DNA of 64,000 nt from Leptomonas pyrrhocoris (taxonomy: Eukaryota; Euglenozoa; Kinetoplastea; Trypanosomatida; Trypanosomatidae), in the NCBI RefSeq assembly GCF_001293395.1, contig NW_015438362.1, positions 62,001-126,000 on the forward strand. The letters run 5' to 3'. A model generated the notes under the pieces. The model was given only the letters and a program-made list of their open reading frames with translations. It had not been told where the DNA came from and did no database searches. Each line of letters opens with the position of its first letter. Within the stretch, counting starts at the first letter, position 1. The position numbers and the translations under genes were made by a program. Positions 38,101 to 46,239 of the stretch are shown here, piece by piece.

Positions 38101-40105
38101 CAGATGATGGCGTCGATGAAAGCGGCGGAAGGAGGGAGACCCAGGACTGCCCCTGAGCGCGCAGCTGACGGCTCAGCGCGTCTTCGGCGTACGGCGTGCC
38201 CCACCAGAGATGTCGCGCGCGCAACGCCGAAGCGGGATCAACCAGCACGTTTAAGAGAGGAAAGGCGTGGCGGACTTCCGCACCCACCGCAGCGTCGTAA
38301 GAAGCCTCCGTTTGCTTTACCTGCGCATTTGGGTCGAGGCTTTCGTCTCGCTGGGCTGCCTCGAGGGTCGGCGATATGCACGCCAGCCGCTGCCACGCTT
38401 TGAGGTTAATGTTACTTGTTCTAGGCCAAGACAGCTGCCACACCTCGCCTGCAACTTCTTGCGAGTAGACCTGTCCCAGCACGTCGTTGCGGTACAGGCT
38501 GTACGCCGCGTTGACGACAAAGAAGGTGTCAGGCATGAGCGCGTAGGGTGGCTGACCGACACACGCCGTCGAGAAGAGTGTACTCAGGGCAGTGTCGGGG
38601 AACGCCTGCGAAACCAACGCCTCGCGAGACACCTTTGTGATGCTCAGAAAAGGCGAAAGCTGCTGCGTCAGGCGGCTCTGCGCGAGGCACTCCTTCAGCA
38701 GTGCCCGGGCTTGCGGAGAACCCAGCAGCTGTTCGGCGAGGGTCACACTCCAGATTCGTCCCTCGTCCACGGCCCGTTGCCACGGGACGCCGTGCGTCTC
38801 TTCAAAGCACCGAGCGACATCTGGCTCCTCCACAATGAGATGCTGCAGCGCTGCTTGATCGAATGCGTAGCGAGCAGCAGGAGCAAAGTGCAGGTCCAGC
38901 TTCGCCTGCAGCTCTTCAACGCTAACTTGACGAACAGCGTCCACATCGGCCCCTTGTTGCTCCAGTCGCCGCCGCAGACTGCTCGACACTTCTCCGTGTG
39001 CGCAGAGGCGAGAGTGCACGAGGACGACGGCGTGCGTGCGATCCACGGTGGTAGTGGTGGTCGCGGCATACAACCGCGGGTCCAAATAACCGGTTTTATA
39101 GTCGTACAGCGCAGGAGCGCCGTTGGCCACATCAGCGATGCCCTTGCCCGCAGCGTTGGGCTTCAACGCTGCCCACAGCTGTGCCACTGCGTGTGACGCC
39201 TCTTCCGCGGTCTTGCCTTGGACCATGTCGAACACACTGGAGAAGTGTCCGCGATCGTGCATCACTGGGTCACGCAGCAGCGCCTCCAGCCAGCTGGGCA
39301 CCACACCTTGCTGCAGCACCGTGGAAGCAAACGCGTCCCTCGTCAAGGGGACTTTCATCCACAAGACACGAAAGGCCAGCGCCTCCAACGGGTTTGTCAC
39401 CACGCGCACATCACTGCAGGAGGAGAGAATGTTCTCAACGGTATGAGACAGTTGCTGAAGCGCATGCAGCTGACTTCCTTGTTGCGGTGCTGCAGAGTCC
39501 GGCAGCGTCGCAGCACACCACCAGCAACCGCCCTGGTCAGCATTTGCTTGGAAGAAGCGTTCTTGCTGGGCCGGATACACCCCATTCACGACGTAACGCG
39601 CGGTAGACTCTTCATAATTTTTACCGTTGTTATCGAATTTCGTGATGGTGAGGTGCGTGGGCAGCTCGAGGACGTTGCGCGCCGCAGTGGCAGCAGCAGC
39701 GGAGACACATCGCTGTTCCAACTCTGCTGCCGTGATATTCTCTTCCTTCAGTACATCGAAAGCGGTCTTCAGCCTCCTCTCCGAGATAGCGGCGTCCCAC
39801 AGTTCGCCGTAGTGGCTGTAGAAGAGGGATTTGACGTCTTCCTCAACTGGGCAAAACGTTGCGTCGATGTCGTCAGCGGCGGATGCAAAAGGACGCTGAA
39901 GCACCTGCTGAGAAGGGGACATGCCCCAGTGATGTGCACTACCAAAGAGGACGGAGAGCTGCGACGGGCAGAGCAGCAGCGCGTCCGTGGGCAAGACAGC
40001 CTCCGCCTCTATCTGCGCTCCACCGCCTGTCAGACACTCACGTACTTTCTGTAGCGTACCCGGAGAACAACTGCGCGGGGGCACGAGTATAAAAATAGAT
40101 TCCAT
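32102..40105 (-). CDS. Giant protein of about seven degenerate nucleoside-diphosphate-kinase-like modules
   Basis: 2,667 residues from the ATG at 40105; the frame continues to 40198 without need. I count about seven modules of 300-450 residues. Each starts with a hydrophobic strand and helix like NDPK beta1-alpha1 (for example ESIFILVPP, THAVVLVHS, NTAVIALMP) but lacks the substrate lysine of the KPD motif. Each ends with the NDPK tail: a Trp-rich strand, a loop such as VVGDADPANAAPETLRGHFG, then a x-H-x-S-D/E-x-P/S-L site and a final W. The position of the catalytic histidine is His in module 4 (LHASDSP; codon 36422-36424) and module 5 (LHVSESS; codon 35177-35179), Cys in module 6 (CMSDGP, 34184-34186), and other residues in the remaining modules. 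The end has a proline run and a degenerate EF-hand-like pair. Long inserts separate the two halves of each module. Function unknown; NDPK7-type proteins bind axonemal microtubules, so a flagellar role is a guess. Confidence 0.8.
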   Translation of the reverse strand: MESIFILVPPRSCSPGTLQKVRECLTGGGAQIEAEAVLPTDALLLCPSQLSVLFGSAHHWGMSPSQQVLQRPFASAADDIDATFCPVEEDVKSLFYSHYGELWDAAISERRLKTAFDVLKEENITAAELEQRCVSAAAATAARNVLELPTHLTITKFDNNGKNYEESTARYVVNGVYPAQQERFFQANADQGGCWWCAATLPDSAAPQQGSQLHALQQLSHTVENILSSCSDVRVVTNPLEALAFRVLWMKVPLTRDAFASTVLQQGVVPSWLEALLRDPVMHDRGHFSSVFDMVQGKTAEEASHAVAQLWAALKPNAAGKGIADVANGAPALYDYKTGYLDPRLYAATTTTTVDRTHAVVLVHSRLCAHGEVSSSLRRRLEQQGADVDAVRQVSVEELQAKLDLHFAPAARYAFDQAALQHLIVEEPDVARCFEETHGVPWQRAVDEGRIWSVTLAEQLLGSPQARALLKECLAQSRLTQQLSPFLSITKVSREALVSQAFPDTALSTLFSTACVGQPPYALMPDTFFVVNAAYSLYRNDVLGQVYSQEVAGEVWQLSWPRTSNINLKAWQRLACISPTLEAAQRDESLDPNAQVKQTEASYDAAVGAEVRHAFPLLNVLVDPASALRARHLWWGTPYAEDALSRQLRAQGQSWVSLLPPLSSTPSSAEYTEAVLVLPPRVATNHVISVTPTVLQENNVTVVEETDLYGEAAAAYIFGGNSLLAAASSLAHKRGAALWAQLPCELQSVMAEVAEGIRAASDDYIPAISAENVMGGATACVGLQVTLHELEEAWYAAQPCRVNRTCWLAFLSQYEVWVVNGHVALLEHQYSLETARAHLFRIRWPAAAKPWTDVQAALIGGGDDDDGVGLCCARNEKTTAVSGATSTGSLTLLLSRAAEKTLPKEAAAAEPLCLLSPTPYDAVIDALRWPRHGLSSPLKSAVALEDWLLHQPYIRAQLTGSVSCSLESVVQQVCETLDSTAEAQRPLSSFASSPQWIARFTQSQRGAPLHHGFLWLHPSSATSLVREALPQLLLQHRVRIRDSGVLPLRVAVERQLLDVHHDSFYKNAYVRTAAQVPITDAEADAFATSFGQNWITVVQLGLVLNAQEAEQKYGTVRLMTWWDSLQEEHQARLSDQLFVGYMAEEGLYVMNPPYSYRRARLYGGGSDIVWYAVEWSAQDMTWSSFMTAVVGDADPANAAPETLRGHFGANWTRYSLPGKPDQIECVLHASDSPLAALAERCRWLSCPPEHDPYGQVLLQSGVPPALLSLLLSNPTLYACETGIMTEAFHSLRQDDVHELVAQLRGYAFCCGCLAVPDSVSLIPPPAVPATPKQTECSTPHCDEYPSPTEQLRAYRNVALRKAINIFQLCAFAIPFSGEASPQTNTHDSLCRAVMYLDPLEEHPGSADVTPSLLRSITQRALGNFVERHLRQHGIHVVHERLVQCASEAEATVVHRTQHHRLYRYGIEVPAAETLASNKAFQLRMKQHFDVSPHSAAVGAVVLRNAAEMADALRGNGHDVAALWARAKRLYPHDTLALSDDCTVQRLHPRKPFFLLNGDALEAEQQFVARQAKTGVRVWYLEWNEQEHPGMTYTRLAQIVASLHGPRGPLRTCWNTYGWASESSASNTAAAAEAVAGDFCPSLHVSESSLAAVRQRQLWLGLPLLTDPIVRAWLSASADENGVELAETPLPLPPRAVAWAVQDPSISFKNKLDAQFLFDAVVGMDAACVRRRLQEWWDAKQDDEHETTRNTAVIALMPQVAANSDVRHLVCRVIAENDLRVEECGFVAHYSDGGRAKLRRVVQCLYPEDWNYATQEPHLLSLSPEECAAVATVFSTSWTSMVDSGRVLPASRATKRLGGMSPAQLQLFVKAAKNALWVRPQLHLAELEEYGVFVVNAHVPHLTDVVVAAADRLPLPYYVVSWDDRQCSWEACVSRVVGFAEPSLASPQSIRGRVNANWSSLGLHAAPTRGESVVCMSDGPLHSLLARLHLRWPPTGTLDEDMFGGAVLQSLGGAAAVVSVLRGWLSNPAVTCDGRTDGVLSHLANWETEEIFNLLSRLTKSPSALLPVDLSAVRHEEQEAEGRRAAEAAWNEAVQQRDALPVLLHTTSINSTPTTGNAESPPADEAAEDDVLLHRNVGTLLFLSRQLNAVQQAQLRQHLQQHGISVSVTVEEEEQEATPELLDRLFPTESYLADCVDLARVLSESDEVAVNDQERFNTVFRDEVAWHALLERTSQDPATPDTPRGLYSAADAMRHWQWTSHDLWRHVCEGFSMRLSESVEITRLPSCGAEDGADEQAEEAGHESEAAALASPVTVPWAGGHYVVNGAYAALRDALQTASSATAAREGKDAAGHATTPTPFLAMWEVSWDSRTLSWQDFTQRVIGCVDGARAASGSFNALMSKENSGADTEELTQLASPLLCWGVVPSSGPLAAFAMRSRWCRNAGNRYNAYVPDPLVRAMAMAGVADQDSLLDSWVANPFVMVKRNDEADTNVRCRLFDWTRNCDTPQLLPWLRVLDGVAVDATRDSAANGGIAASAAAAAESAENDSASAPRSPPPPPPRMKKQLNVARVQDALLHARTESDWRRLWDYYSTLDTPSVGGEPSATAATAPDTIPFASFYRDFRSFDTLGVPNMSHELKRLFLEVEVKGRGRMTYAQFTHALTLYQSL

Positions 40106-41032
40106 TAGCAAATGGGAAGGTGTTTTCTTTTGTGTGTTTACATATACATGAATCGTTGCTTCTGCCTGCGAGGCTTTTCCGTTCTTCTTCGTCTGCAAGA
40201 AGACCCTGCGAGCTCGTTGAGACGCGACCTCACGCGTGCGCTCGTGTGTGTGTGCGTGTGCGTCAATACAACACCAACAAAATCTTTTGAATAACTAAAG
40301 GAACCGAATGTGTCAAAATCAAGAGATAACGAAAACAGAAGTCAATTCAATTTACACTTTTTGAGGTGATGTACATAACAATTTTTGACTTGTCAATGCG
40401 CTATGCTAAACTGGGGAGCGAGAAAAGGAAAAACAACGAGAAAGGCGACGAATGCTTGCACCCTTTCACTTTACACGAGTGCTCCGCTACAACGATATCG
40501 AGAAGCCTTTCGTTGTAAGAGGAAAGAGGTTAAAAAGAAGCAAACGAGAAAGGAATGAAAGTAGAGTTGTGTACAGCAGTGATCATCGGTAACTGAGAGC
40601 CAGAGTCATATCGTGACTCTTCACTGTGAACCGCGATGTCCTCAACAACGCAACGACGTCAGTCAGCTTTATTTGCCGGATAATTGTACCGCTGAACACA
40701 ATGGATGTATCTACTGCATTTCATGAGTAAAATAGCTTTTCTGATGCCTGAGGCGACAGCAGGATTGATAAGAAATAATAGAAAAGAAAAAGTTCTCTAA
40801 GATGAAGGTTGGTATGCAAACAAATAAGAAGCTGCATCTATCTATATATAAAAGAGATCTAAGCGGAAAACGAACAAAAAAGAGGTCAGCAAAGAGCAGG
40901 AAAATCAAGCACTCCATCCTGCGAATTTCTGCACGAACTTTCATCGCCCGTCAACGTCACCTCACACACAGAGGTGTAGTTCACAAGAAAGCGATTGTGT
41001 GTAAAACCCTCTAAAAAGAGCAGTCTTTTTTA
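40106..41032. other. Spacer upstream of the giant gene
   Basis: AT-rich. A purine-rich plus-strand stretch at 40,416-40,450 could be the pyrimidine tract of the giant gene, which would then have a leader of about 300 nt with upstream ATGs. A TG run lies at 40,244-40,261. No gene seen. Confidence 0.45.
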
Positions 41033-43663
41033 TTATTCTACAGTGTAGTGCACCAAAGCAGCTTCAAAGCTCCTCTGCAGAGAAGCGGTGTCGGTCGGCA
41101 GCGTCAGCATCAAGTTCTTTAACTGGATCAAATGGCTCGCCACTGGCGTCGGCTCAGCGGCCAACACGATCAGTTTCTGCAAAAGGATGTACTGCTCCGA
41201 CGTAAGCTTCGCCGCCAGAGTGTGCTCGAGGAACAGCTGCAGGCCAGTCATCAAATCTTTACTGTAGAAAACAAGGGCCTGGGATGCGCTGTCTTCAAAG
41301 TCAAACGGTATCGCTCGCCCTGCATTGCGGTCGACGTACATGCCGAAGTCCACCCAGTGCTCCCAGTGGAACATGACGATAAAAGGCTCTCGCAACTTGG
41401 CCTCTATGCGATCCCCACTGCTGTCGTGCCGCGGTGACACGGTGCTGGCCTCTGGCGTGCGCAGCAGATTGTCCACGACTGGCAACACCAGGAACAGATC
41501 CCCCAGCGCGGCGACGTTGCCGTGGACGGTGCGGCGGGCCACCATCGCTGACAGCGCCTTCAGCACGGTGCGCAACAGCGTGGTGTAGCTGCGCAGCGAG
41601 AGCGGAAGCGCGCTGAGGGGCACGGCATGATAGCCGGCCGGCAGTGTGACGAGTGTGATGCCACCGCCGTCCGCGTAGTCGAAGCCAGTGACGTGGACGT
41701 TGGGGGCACAGAGGGACAGGCCCAAGGCGGCACGGCGGGCCTCGTCGACGCCACGCGAAAGACTCCCTGCACGCCACCGGTATACAAAAAACTGCCGCTG
41801 CTGCAGCTCCAGTTCCTGTTCTTGTTCCTGCTGCGATGCTGAAAGGTCTTTCTGGACTGAAGCTGAAGAAGGCTCCGTTTCTGTCGCAAAGAGCGTTGGC
41901 GCCTGCTCTTCACGTGACGTAAGAGGAGCTAGCGATGGAGTCGAAGCTTTTCCCTGCTCCTCGCCCTCTTTTCTTTCCGTGAATGAGGTAGCGTTCGTTT
42001 CAGCCTCGACATCCTTACCACCGACGCCTGTATCGGTTTCTCTTGTCTGTTCGTGACCGTCATCGCCGTGCGCAGCGTCTCCGTTCTGGCCGGATACAGA
42101 AGGGGTTGCAGGCGCAACTGGAGCGTCCACCCGCACCGCCTCGTACACCTCCGCCACGACGTGAAAGTGCACCAGCCGGTACCACTCCTTCCCCAGCTGC
42201 ACTACCGACCCGCACTGCAACTCCGGCGTGTCGCGGCGGTGACCGTCGTCGCCGATTTCTGCGCCGACACCGTGCGTGTACTGCTGCGGCAGAGCAGCCG
42301 CACACGCCGCCACATTTCGCTCCACCGCGTCGCGCACCTTACCGGCTGGTATCGCAGGGGCGGTGAGGCCGTAAACGTTGCTCGGGATGGGCTCGGGGTA
42401 CGTGAGGGTGGTCGTCATGCGAGACGCGTTGGCCGAGTGCGTTGTGCTGCGAAAGAGCTGCTTCGTGGCGCGCACGGCGGCCGAGCCGCGTGACAGCGTC
42501 GTCCAGCGCGTCGCCTCCTCCGGGGCGGCGTCCTCCGACCGCGTCTGGTCGGGGTCGGAGAGAGGCACCGGTGGTGGCGTGGGCAGGCGTCGGGGGAGGG
42601 GAGCTGCAGCTCCTGGTACGCGTGTCGTCTGCTGTTGCTCCGACATAGGCTTCGCGTTGGCGCGTGCTGCTGCTGTCTCGGCTGCACTCTCCTCGCGCTC
42701 TTCGCTGACAAAACGGACACGACTAAGGCGGCCACCGCTGCTGCGGCTGCGGCGTCGCTTCTCCGATCGACGCCGCCACTCCGACCGCCGGCCTTCGCCT
42801 GTGTCGCCGTCACGGTGGACAAATGTGGACGGTGACGAGATCGCTCGGAGTGGGCCGCCGCCCGTCTCGCGGTGAAGAAGGATTTTGTCCTCTTCTGCAA
42901 CCGCACGAACAGGGACGCTGCTGCGCGCTTTCCCCACGACTCCGCGCCCGACCGCCACGACGCCACCGCTCTCACGGAAAATCGAGAACTCCGACGGCCG
43001 CACCGACGCCGGCTGCGAGGATGTGTGGCTGGCCGAGACGGACAGGTAGTGCGACGTGGCGGACACCTCAATGTCGGCGAGGCTGTCGCCGTCTATGTGA
43101 CTCGGCCGGACCAGTCGTGACGCCTCGTCCGAGAAGGCGGTCTCGCGGCCCTCGGTGAGGGATGGCGGCTGCGTCTCCGTCAACGACCCCGGCCGCGCGG
43201 TGGTGTCATCAGAGCCCATCGGCAGCTCCGCGCTCAGCCGCACGCCGGAGCGACGGGTGTCGTACTCGCCGTGCCCGTGCTCCAACTCTAACCGACGCAG
43301 TTCCTGCTGCACCGCCATATCCTGAAACTGGTAGGCCACGCAAAGCTCGCGACCGAGGCGGTCGTACATGGGGTACTTGGAAGAAAAGACTACATTCGGG
43401 TTGCGTGAGGACAGGGCGGCGCGGCGCTGCTCGTACGGACGTGTGCCGCGCTTTTGCTGCGGGTGCGGTACTGAGCTGGGCGAAGCCTTGCCCGAAACGT
43501 CCTTGTTTTCCTGCGACAGTGCGGGGGTGCTCGTGTGCGGCGACGGACTCTGACCTCGAATATCCGCCTCTTCCTCCTGCAGCTCCTTCACATACTCCTC
43601 AACTGTCATCCGCTGGATGTACGTCGTGTCGTGACCGTACGCAGCATCGTAAGGCGAGTACAT
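41033..43663 (-). CDS. KKT14: Bub1/BubR1-like pseudokinase, probable kinetochore protein KKT14
   Basis: 876 residues from the ATG at 43663. An ABBA motif, FSIFRE (about 226-231), fits F-x-[ILV]-[FY]-x-[DE], the Cdc20/APC-binding motif of Bub1, BubR1 and cyclin A. Long disordered, Arg/Ser-rich segments lead to a C-terminal kinase-like fold from about residue 485: a VAEVYEAVRV strand where the glycine loop ends, FFVYRW where VAIK should be (no lysine), VHGN in place of HRD, and WVDFGMYVDR, which closely resembles the DFG region of Bub1 kinases (DFG-x-x-[IV]-D). The missing lysine and catalytic Asp point to a pseudokinase. KKT14 of T. brucei is a described divergent Bub1/BubR1 protein; the match here is by motif and layout, so the name is probable rather than certain. 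Confidence 0.68.
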   Translation of the reverse strand: MYSPYDAAYGHDTTYIQRMTVEEYVKELQEEEADIRGQSPSPHTSTPALSQENKDVSGKASPSSVPHPQQKRGTRPYEQRRAALSSRNPNVVFSSKYPMYDRLGRELCVAYQFQDMAVQQELRRLELEHGHGEYDTRRSGVRLSAELPMGSDDTTARPGSLTETQPPSLTEGRETAFSDEASRLVRPSHIDGDSLADIEVSATSHYLSVSASHTSSQPASVRPSEFSIFRESGGVVAVGRGVVGKARSSVPVRAVAEEDKILLHRETGGGPLRAISSPSTFVHRDGDTGEGRRSEWRRRSEKRRRSRSSGGRLSRVRFVSEEREESAAETAAARANAKPMSEQQQTTRVPGAAAPLPRRLPTPPPVPLSDPDQTRSEDAAPEEATRWTTLSRGSAAVRATKQLFRSTTHSANASRMTTTLTYPEPIPSNVYGLTAPAIPAGKVRDAVERNVAACAAALPQQYTHGVGAEIGDDGHRRDTPELQCGSVVQLGKEWYRLVHFHVVAEVYEAVRVDAPVAPATPSVSGQNGDAAHGDDGHEQTRETDTGVGGKDVEAETNATSFTERKEGEEQGKASTPSLAPLTSREEQAPTLFATETEPSSASVQKDLSASQQEQEQELELQQRQFFVYRWRAGSLSRGVDEARRAALGLSLCAPNVHVTGFDYADGGGITLVTLPAGYHAVPLSALPLSLRSYTTLLRTVLKALSAMVARRTVHGNVAALGDLFLVLPVVDNLLRTPEASTVSPRHDSSGDRIEAKLREPFIVMFHWEHWVDFGMYVDRNAGRAIPFDFEDSASQALVFYSKDLMTGLQLFLEHTLAAKLTSEQYILLQKLIVLAAEPTPVASHLIQLKNLMLTLPTDTASLQRSFEAALVHYTVE

Positions 43664-44169
43664 CGGCTCTGTTTCTTTCTTCAAAGAGTATTGTACGGAG
43701 GCTAATACGAAGATGATTCTCCTTTTACCTGTGCCCAGAGAAGGGCTTGCCAGACCTCAAGTGGAGTTGTCTCCTATAGGCAGGTGAGGAGAAAGAAAAA
43801 AAAAACAGAGAACAGAGAAAGAGGGAAAGAGGAGCCCACGATCTATTGACAAGAAAACGCATCTTCGAGAACGATAGCTCCGTTGCAACTGCACAAAAGC
43901 GACATCATTCTTTCTTTTGCTTGGTCTTGGAAGGAGAATACCCGTTTCGAGAGGAAAATCTACCTGGAAGTCGAAGAAAGCTCAGAAAAGTAATACTCGT
44001 GCCACGATAAAGCTAACCATCTTGAAAACAAACTTTTTCTTGGGATGCGGAAAATAAATATCGAACGTTTCCGTAGCTGTTGCGATGTTGTTGCTTTCCT
44101 CAGGTGTATCATTAGGAATATTTCAGACTGGGTTCACCGTTTTTCCCTGACGCATCGAGATGTGATCTA
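43664..44169. other. Spacer upstream of the Bub1-like gene
   Basis: A purine-rich plus-strand run at 43,790-43,832 is a minus-strand pyrimidine tract, a likely trans-splice signal for the Bub1-like gene. No gene seen. Confidence 0.5.
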
Positions 44170-46239
44170 CTAACCCGGGGCCGGCGCGCTGCGGCAGATT
44201 AGCGTTGCCCGCATCACCTCGCGGACTTCCCAGTAGTCCAACATGGGGGTGGAGGCGGCGTCCAGCAAGTCAAACGTGTCCGCCACACCGCTCTTCCACA
44301 AATCCGCCAACGAGGTCAACGGGCGGTTGTTCAGCGTGCGGGAAGGTGCCTCGCGCGACACCGATGCGCTGCCCGGCGCCAGCGTTTCTTGCCCAGGACT
44401 GCTAGAGTAACTCGCGTGCAGATTTCGAAAATCGCCTCCGCGCTCGGCGAGCATGGTTTCGTTGAAGGTCCCCTTGACGGTTCCAGCGAAAAGTGCATTG
44501 AAGGTTCCGTTTGCAGTACTTTGGAGGGTTCCATTGAGGTTGTTCGCCATGTACGACTGTGCAAGACCCGTGCTGATAAATGAACCACCGATGGTGTCCG
44601 CAAGCTCTTGAACGGGGTCGGTAATGCTGTGCAGATGACGCAGCGACCAGCTGGCCGCCACCGCGTCCCACATCGTCGGATCTTGAAACGAGAAGCCACC
44701 CTTACCCCGCCGCTGCGTGTCCAGCATGTTCGCGTAGGCGTCCACCACGGTGCTCGACCCACCCGTCGGCCCCAGCATGGCATTCGTAGCGGTAATGATT
44801 TCCTCGCTCGGCACCATCTCCCGCGGGATGGTCATGAGGTGGCCCAGAAGGCAGCTCAGCGCACACGCCACATCCGACGGCGACACCACCACATTGCTGA
44901 AGGACTCGATAGGGCTGGGGCCGGACGAATCCTCCGTGTCCTCTGATTCGTCCACCACCGCCCCCCCGATGGCGCGACGCGTTGCCGAGGCGGTGTACGG
45001 TGACCCCGCGTTGTGCTGCTGTTGCTCCTGCTGTGGTGCAGCCACGCCGTTCCCACCCCCGGCACCCCCATTGCTCGTACCGCCATTCCGCGCTTCCGGG
45101 CTCGTTGGGCGGTGTGCGGCACTGCCAGCAATCCGGTGCGACGTCGGGTGGGAGACGCGTTCGGCGGTGGCGATGGTGGATGCCCGTGTGGTGTAGTTCT
45201 GCAGGTGGGCTGGGCGGATGTGCAGGGCTCGCGAGCGGAGAAAAGTCTCGTCCGGCATGAAGAGCACGGCCATGGCACGCAGCACGGTGGCCCAGCGCGA
45301 AAGGCGACGCAGCGCCAGGGCGCCCGGGGAGAGGGTCGCGCTGAAGCTGCCCCGCACCACAAGCAGCAGGTGCCGCAGATACCGCAGAACGGAGGCGGAG
45401 AGGGTGACCGTCTCCAGCAGCGACTGCCCGTCTGGCGACGTCATCACCTCTAGCATGTAGCGTTTGTTGACAATGTTGGAGGAGGCCACGGTGTTTGTCT
45501 GCAGCACCACCGCGCTTTCAATGGAGAGCGTGGAGACGTAGGTGGAGAGGGTGAAGGCGGCCCGCAGCGGCTCGGGCAGGAGCAACGCAAAGTTGCGACA
45601 CGAACAGAACGCGACGACGCGCAGGGTGGGCACCCGCATGGCTCGACGGTGGCTACGGACCTGCTCGAAGCACAGCACATCCATGAGGGCAGATTGCACG
45701 GGAGCAGAAGCCTCGGCAATGCCATGCAAACACACCACCACCACCTGCCTCTGGCCCGATGCCGACCGGCTGCGTGCGACCGGCGACACGACGGCCTCGG
45801 GGTGCCGCGGTGCATTGGAGGACGACGCGGCCTTGCTCTCGAATCCATCGTTGTTCTGCAGAGAGTTGAAACTCATCGGGGAGTAAACCTCGTCCGGACC
45901 CCGGGAGAAGGCGACGGGCTCCTCCGGCGCACCTGCGCCGTGCGCCGAGCCGGATGCCGCCGCCGCCTCGGCCCGCATGAGAAAGCCACAGAAGTCCTCG
46001 GCGGTGGTGCGAGAAGTGACGCGGTAGTCCACGTACTTCGGCCCCTTCGGCATGGACGTGATCATGTTGCCAGTGACACGCATGGACTCGTGCAGCACGA
46101 GCAGGTGTGTGTTGGGCACGCAGCAGCAAACAGAGACGAGCGCGTAGAGCTGTCTGCACTCACAGGTGACGGGGTTGCCGGTGTTGGGCCATTGCCGGGT
46201 GAAAGGATGGGGGAAACATTGGATGAGCGAGGGGCGCAT
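44170..46239 (-). CDS. Degenerate AAA+ (MoxR/magnesium-chelatase-like) protein, probably inactive ATPase
   Basis: 689 residues. The fold is suggested by spacing. THLLVLHESMRVTGNMITSM (44-63) sits where MoxR-type proteins have a strand and Walker A loop, but the G-x-x-G-x-G-K-[ST] residues are gone. VVVVCLHGIAEASAPVQSAL (166-185) resembles Walker B and the helix after it, with the acidic pair replaced by HG. VVAFCSCRNFALLLPEPLRA (208-227) resembles the sensor-1 region in which MoxR proteins have an NP motif and LPEA-LLDRF. A disordered insert rich in Gly, Ser, Pro and Gln (about 360-430) separates this from a helical C-terminal part with an unusual Asn/Thr/Gly stretch (NLNGTLQSTANGTFNALFAG). 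I infer a pseudo-ATPase or scaffold; the relationship is weak and could be wrong. Confidence 0.55.
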   Translation of the reverse strand: MRPSLIQCFPHPFTRQWPNTGNPVTCECRQLYALVSVCCCVPNTHLLVLHESMRVTGNMITSMPKGPKYVDYRVTSRTTAEDFCGFLMRAEAAAASGSAHGAGAPEEPVAFSRGPDEVYSPMSFNSLQNNDGFESKAASSSNAPRHPEAVVSPVARSRSASGQRQVVVVCLHGIAEASAPVQSALMDVLCFEQVRSHRRAMRVPTLRVVAFCSCRNFALLLPEPLRAAFTLSTYVSTLSIESAVVLQTNTVASSNIVNKRYMLEVMTSPDGQSLLETVTLSASVLRYLRHLLLVVRGSFSATLSPGALALRRLSRWATVLRAMAVLFMPDETFLRSRALHIRPAHLQNYTTRASTIATAERVSHPTSHRIAGSAAHRPTSPEARNGGTSNGGAGGGNGVAAPQQEQQQHNAGSPYTASATRRAIGGAVVDESEDTEDSSGPSPIESFSNVVVSPSDVACALSCLLGHLMTIPREMVPSEEIITATNAMLGPTGGSSTVVDAYANMLDTQRRGKGGFSFQDPTMWDAVAASWSLRHLHSITDPVQELADTIGGSFISTGLAQSYMANNLNGTLQSTANGTFNALFAGTVKGTFNETMLAERGGDFRNLHASYSSSPGQETLAPGSASVSREAPSRTLNNRPLTSLADLWKSGVADTFDLLDAASTPMLDYWEVREVMRATLICRSAPAPG

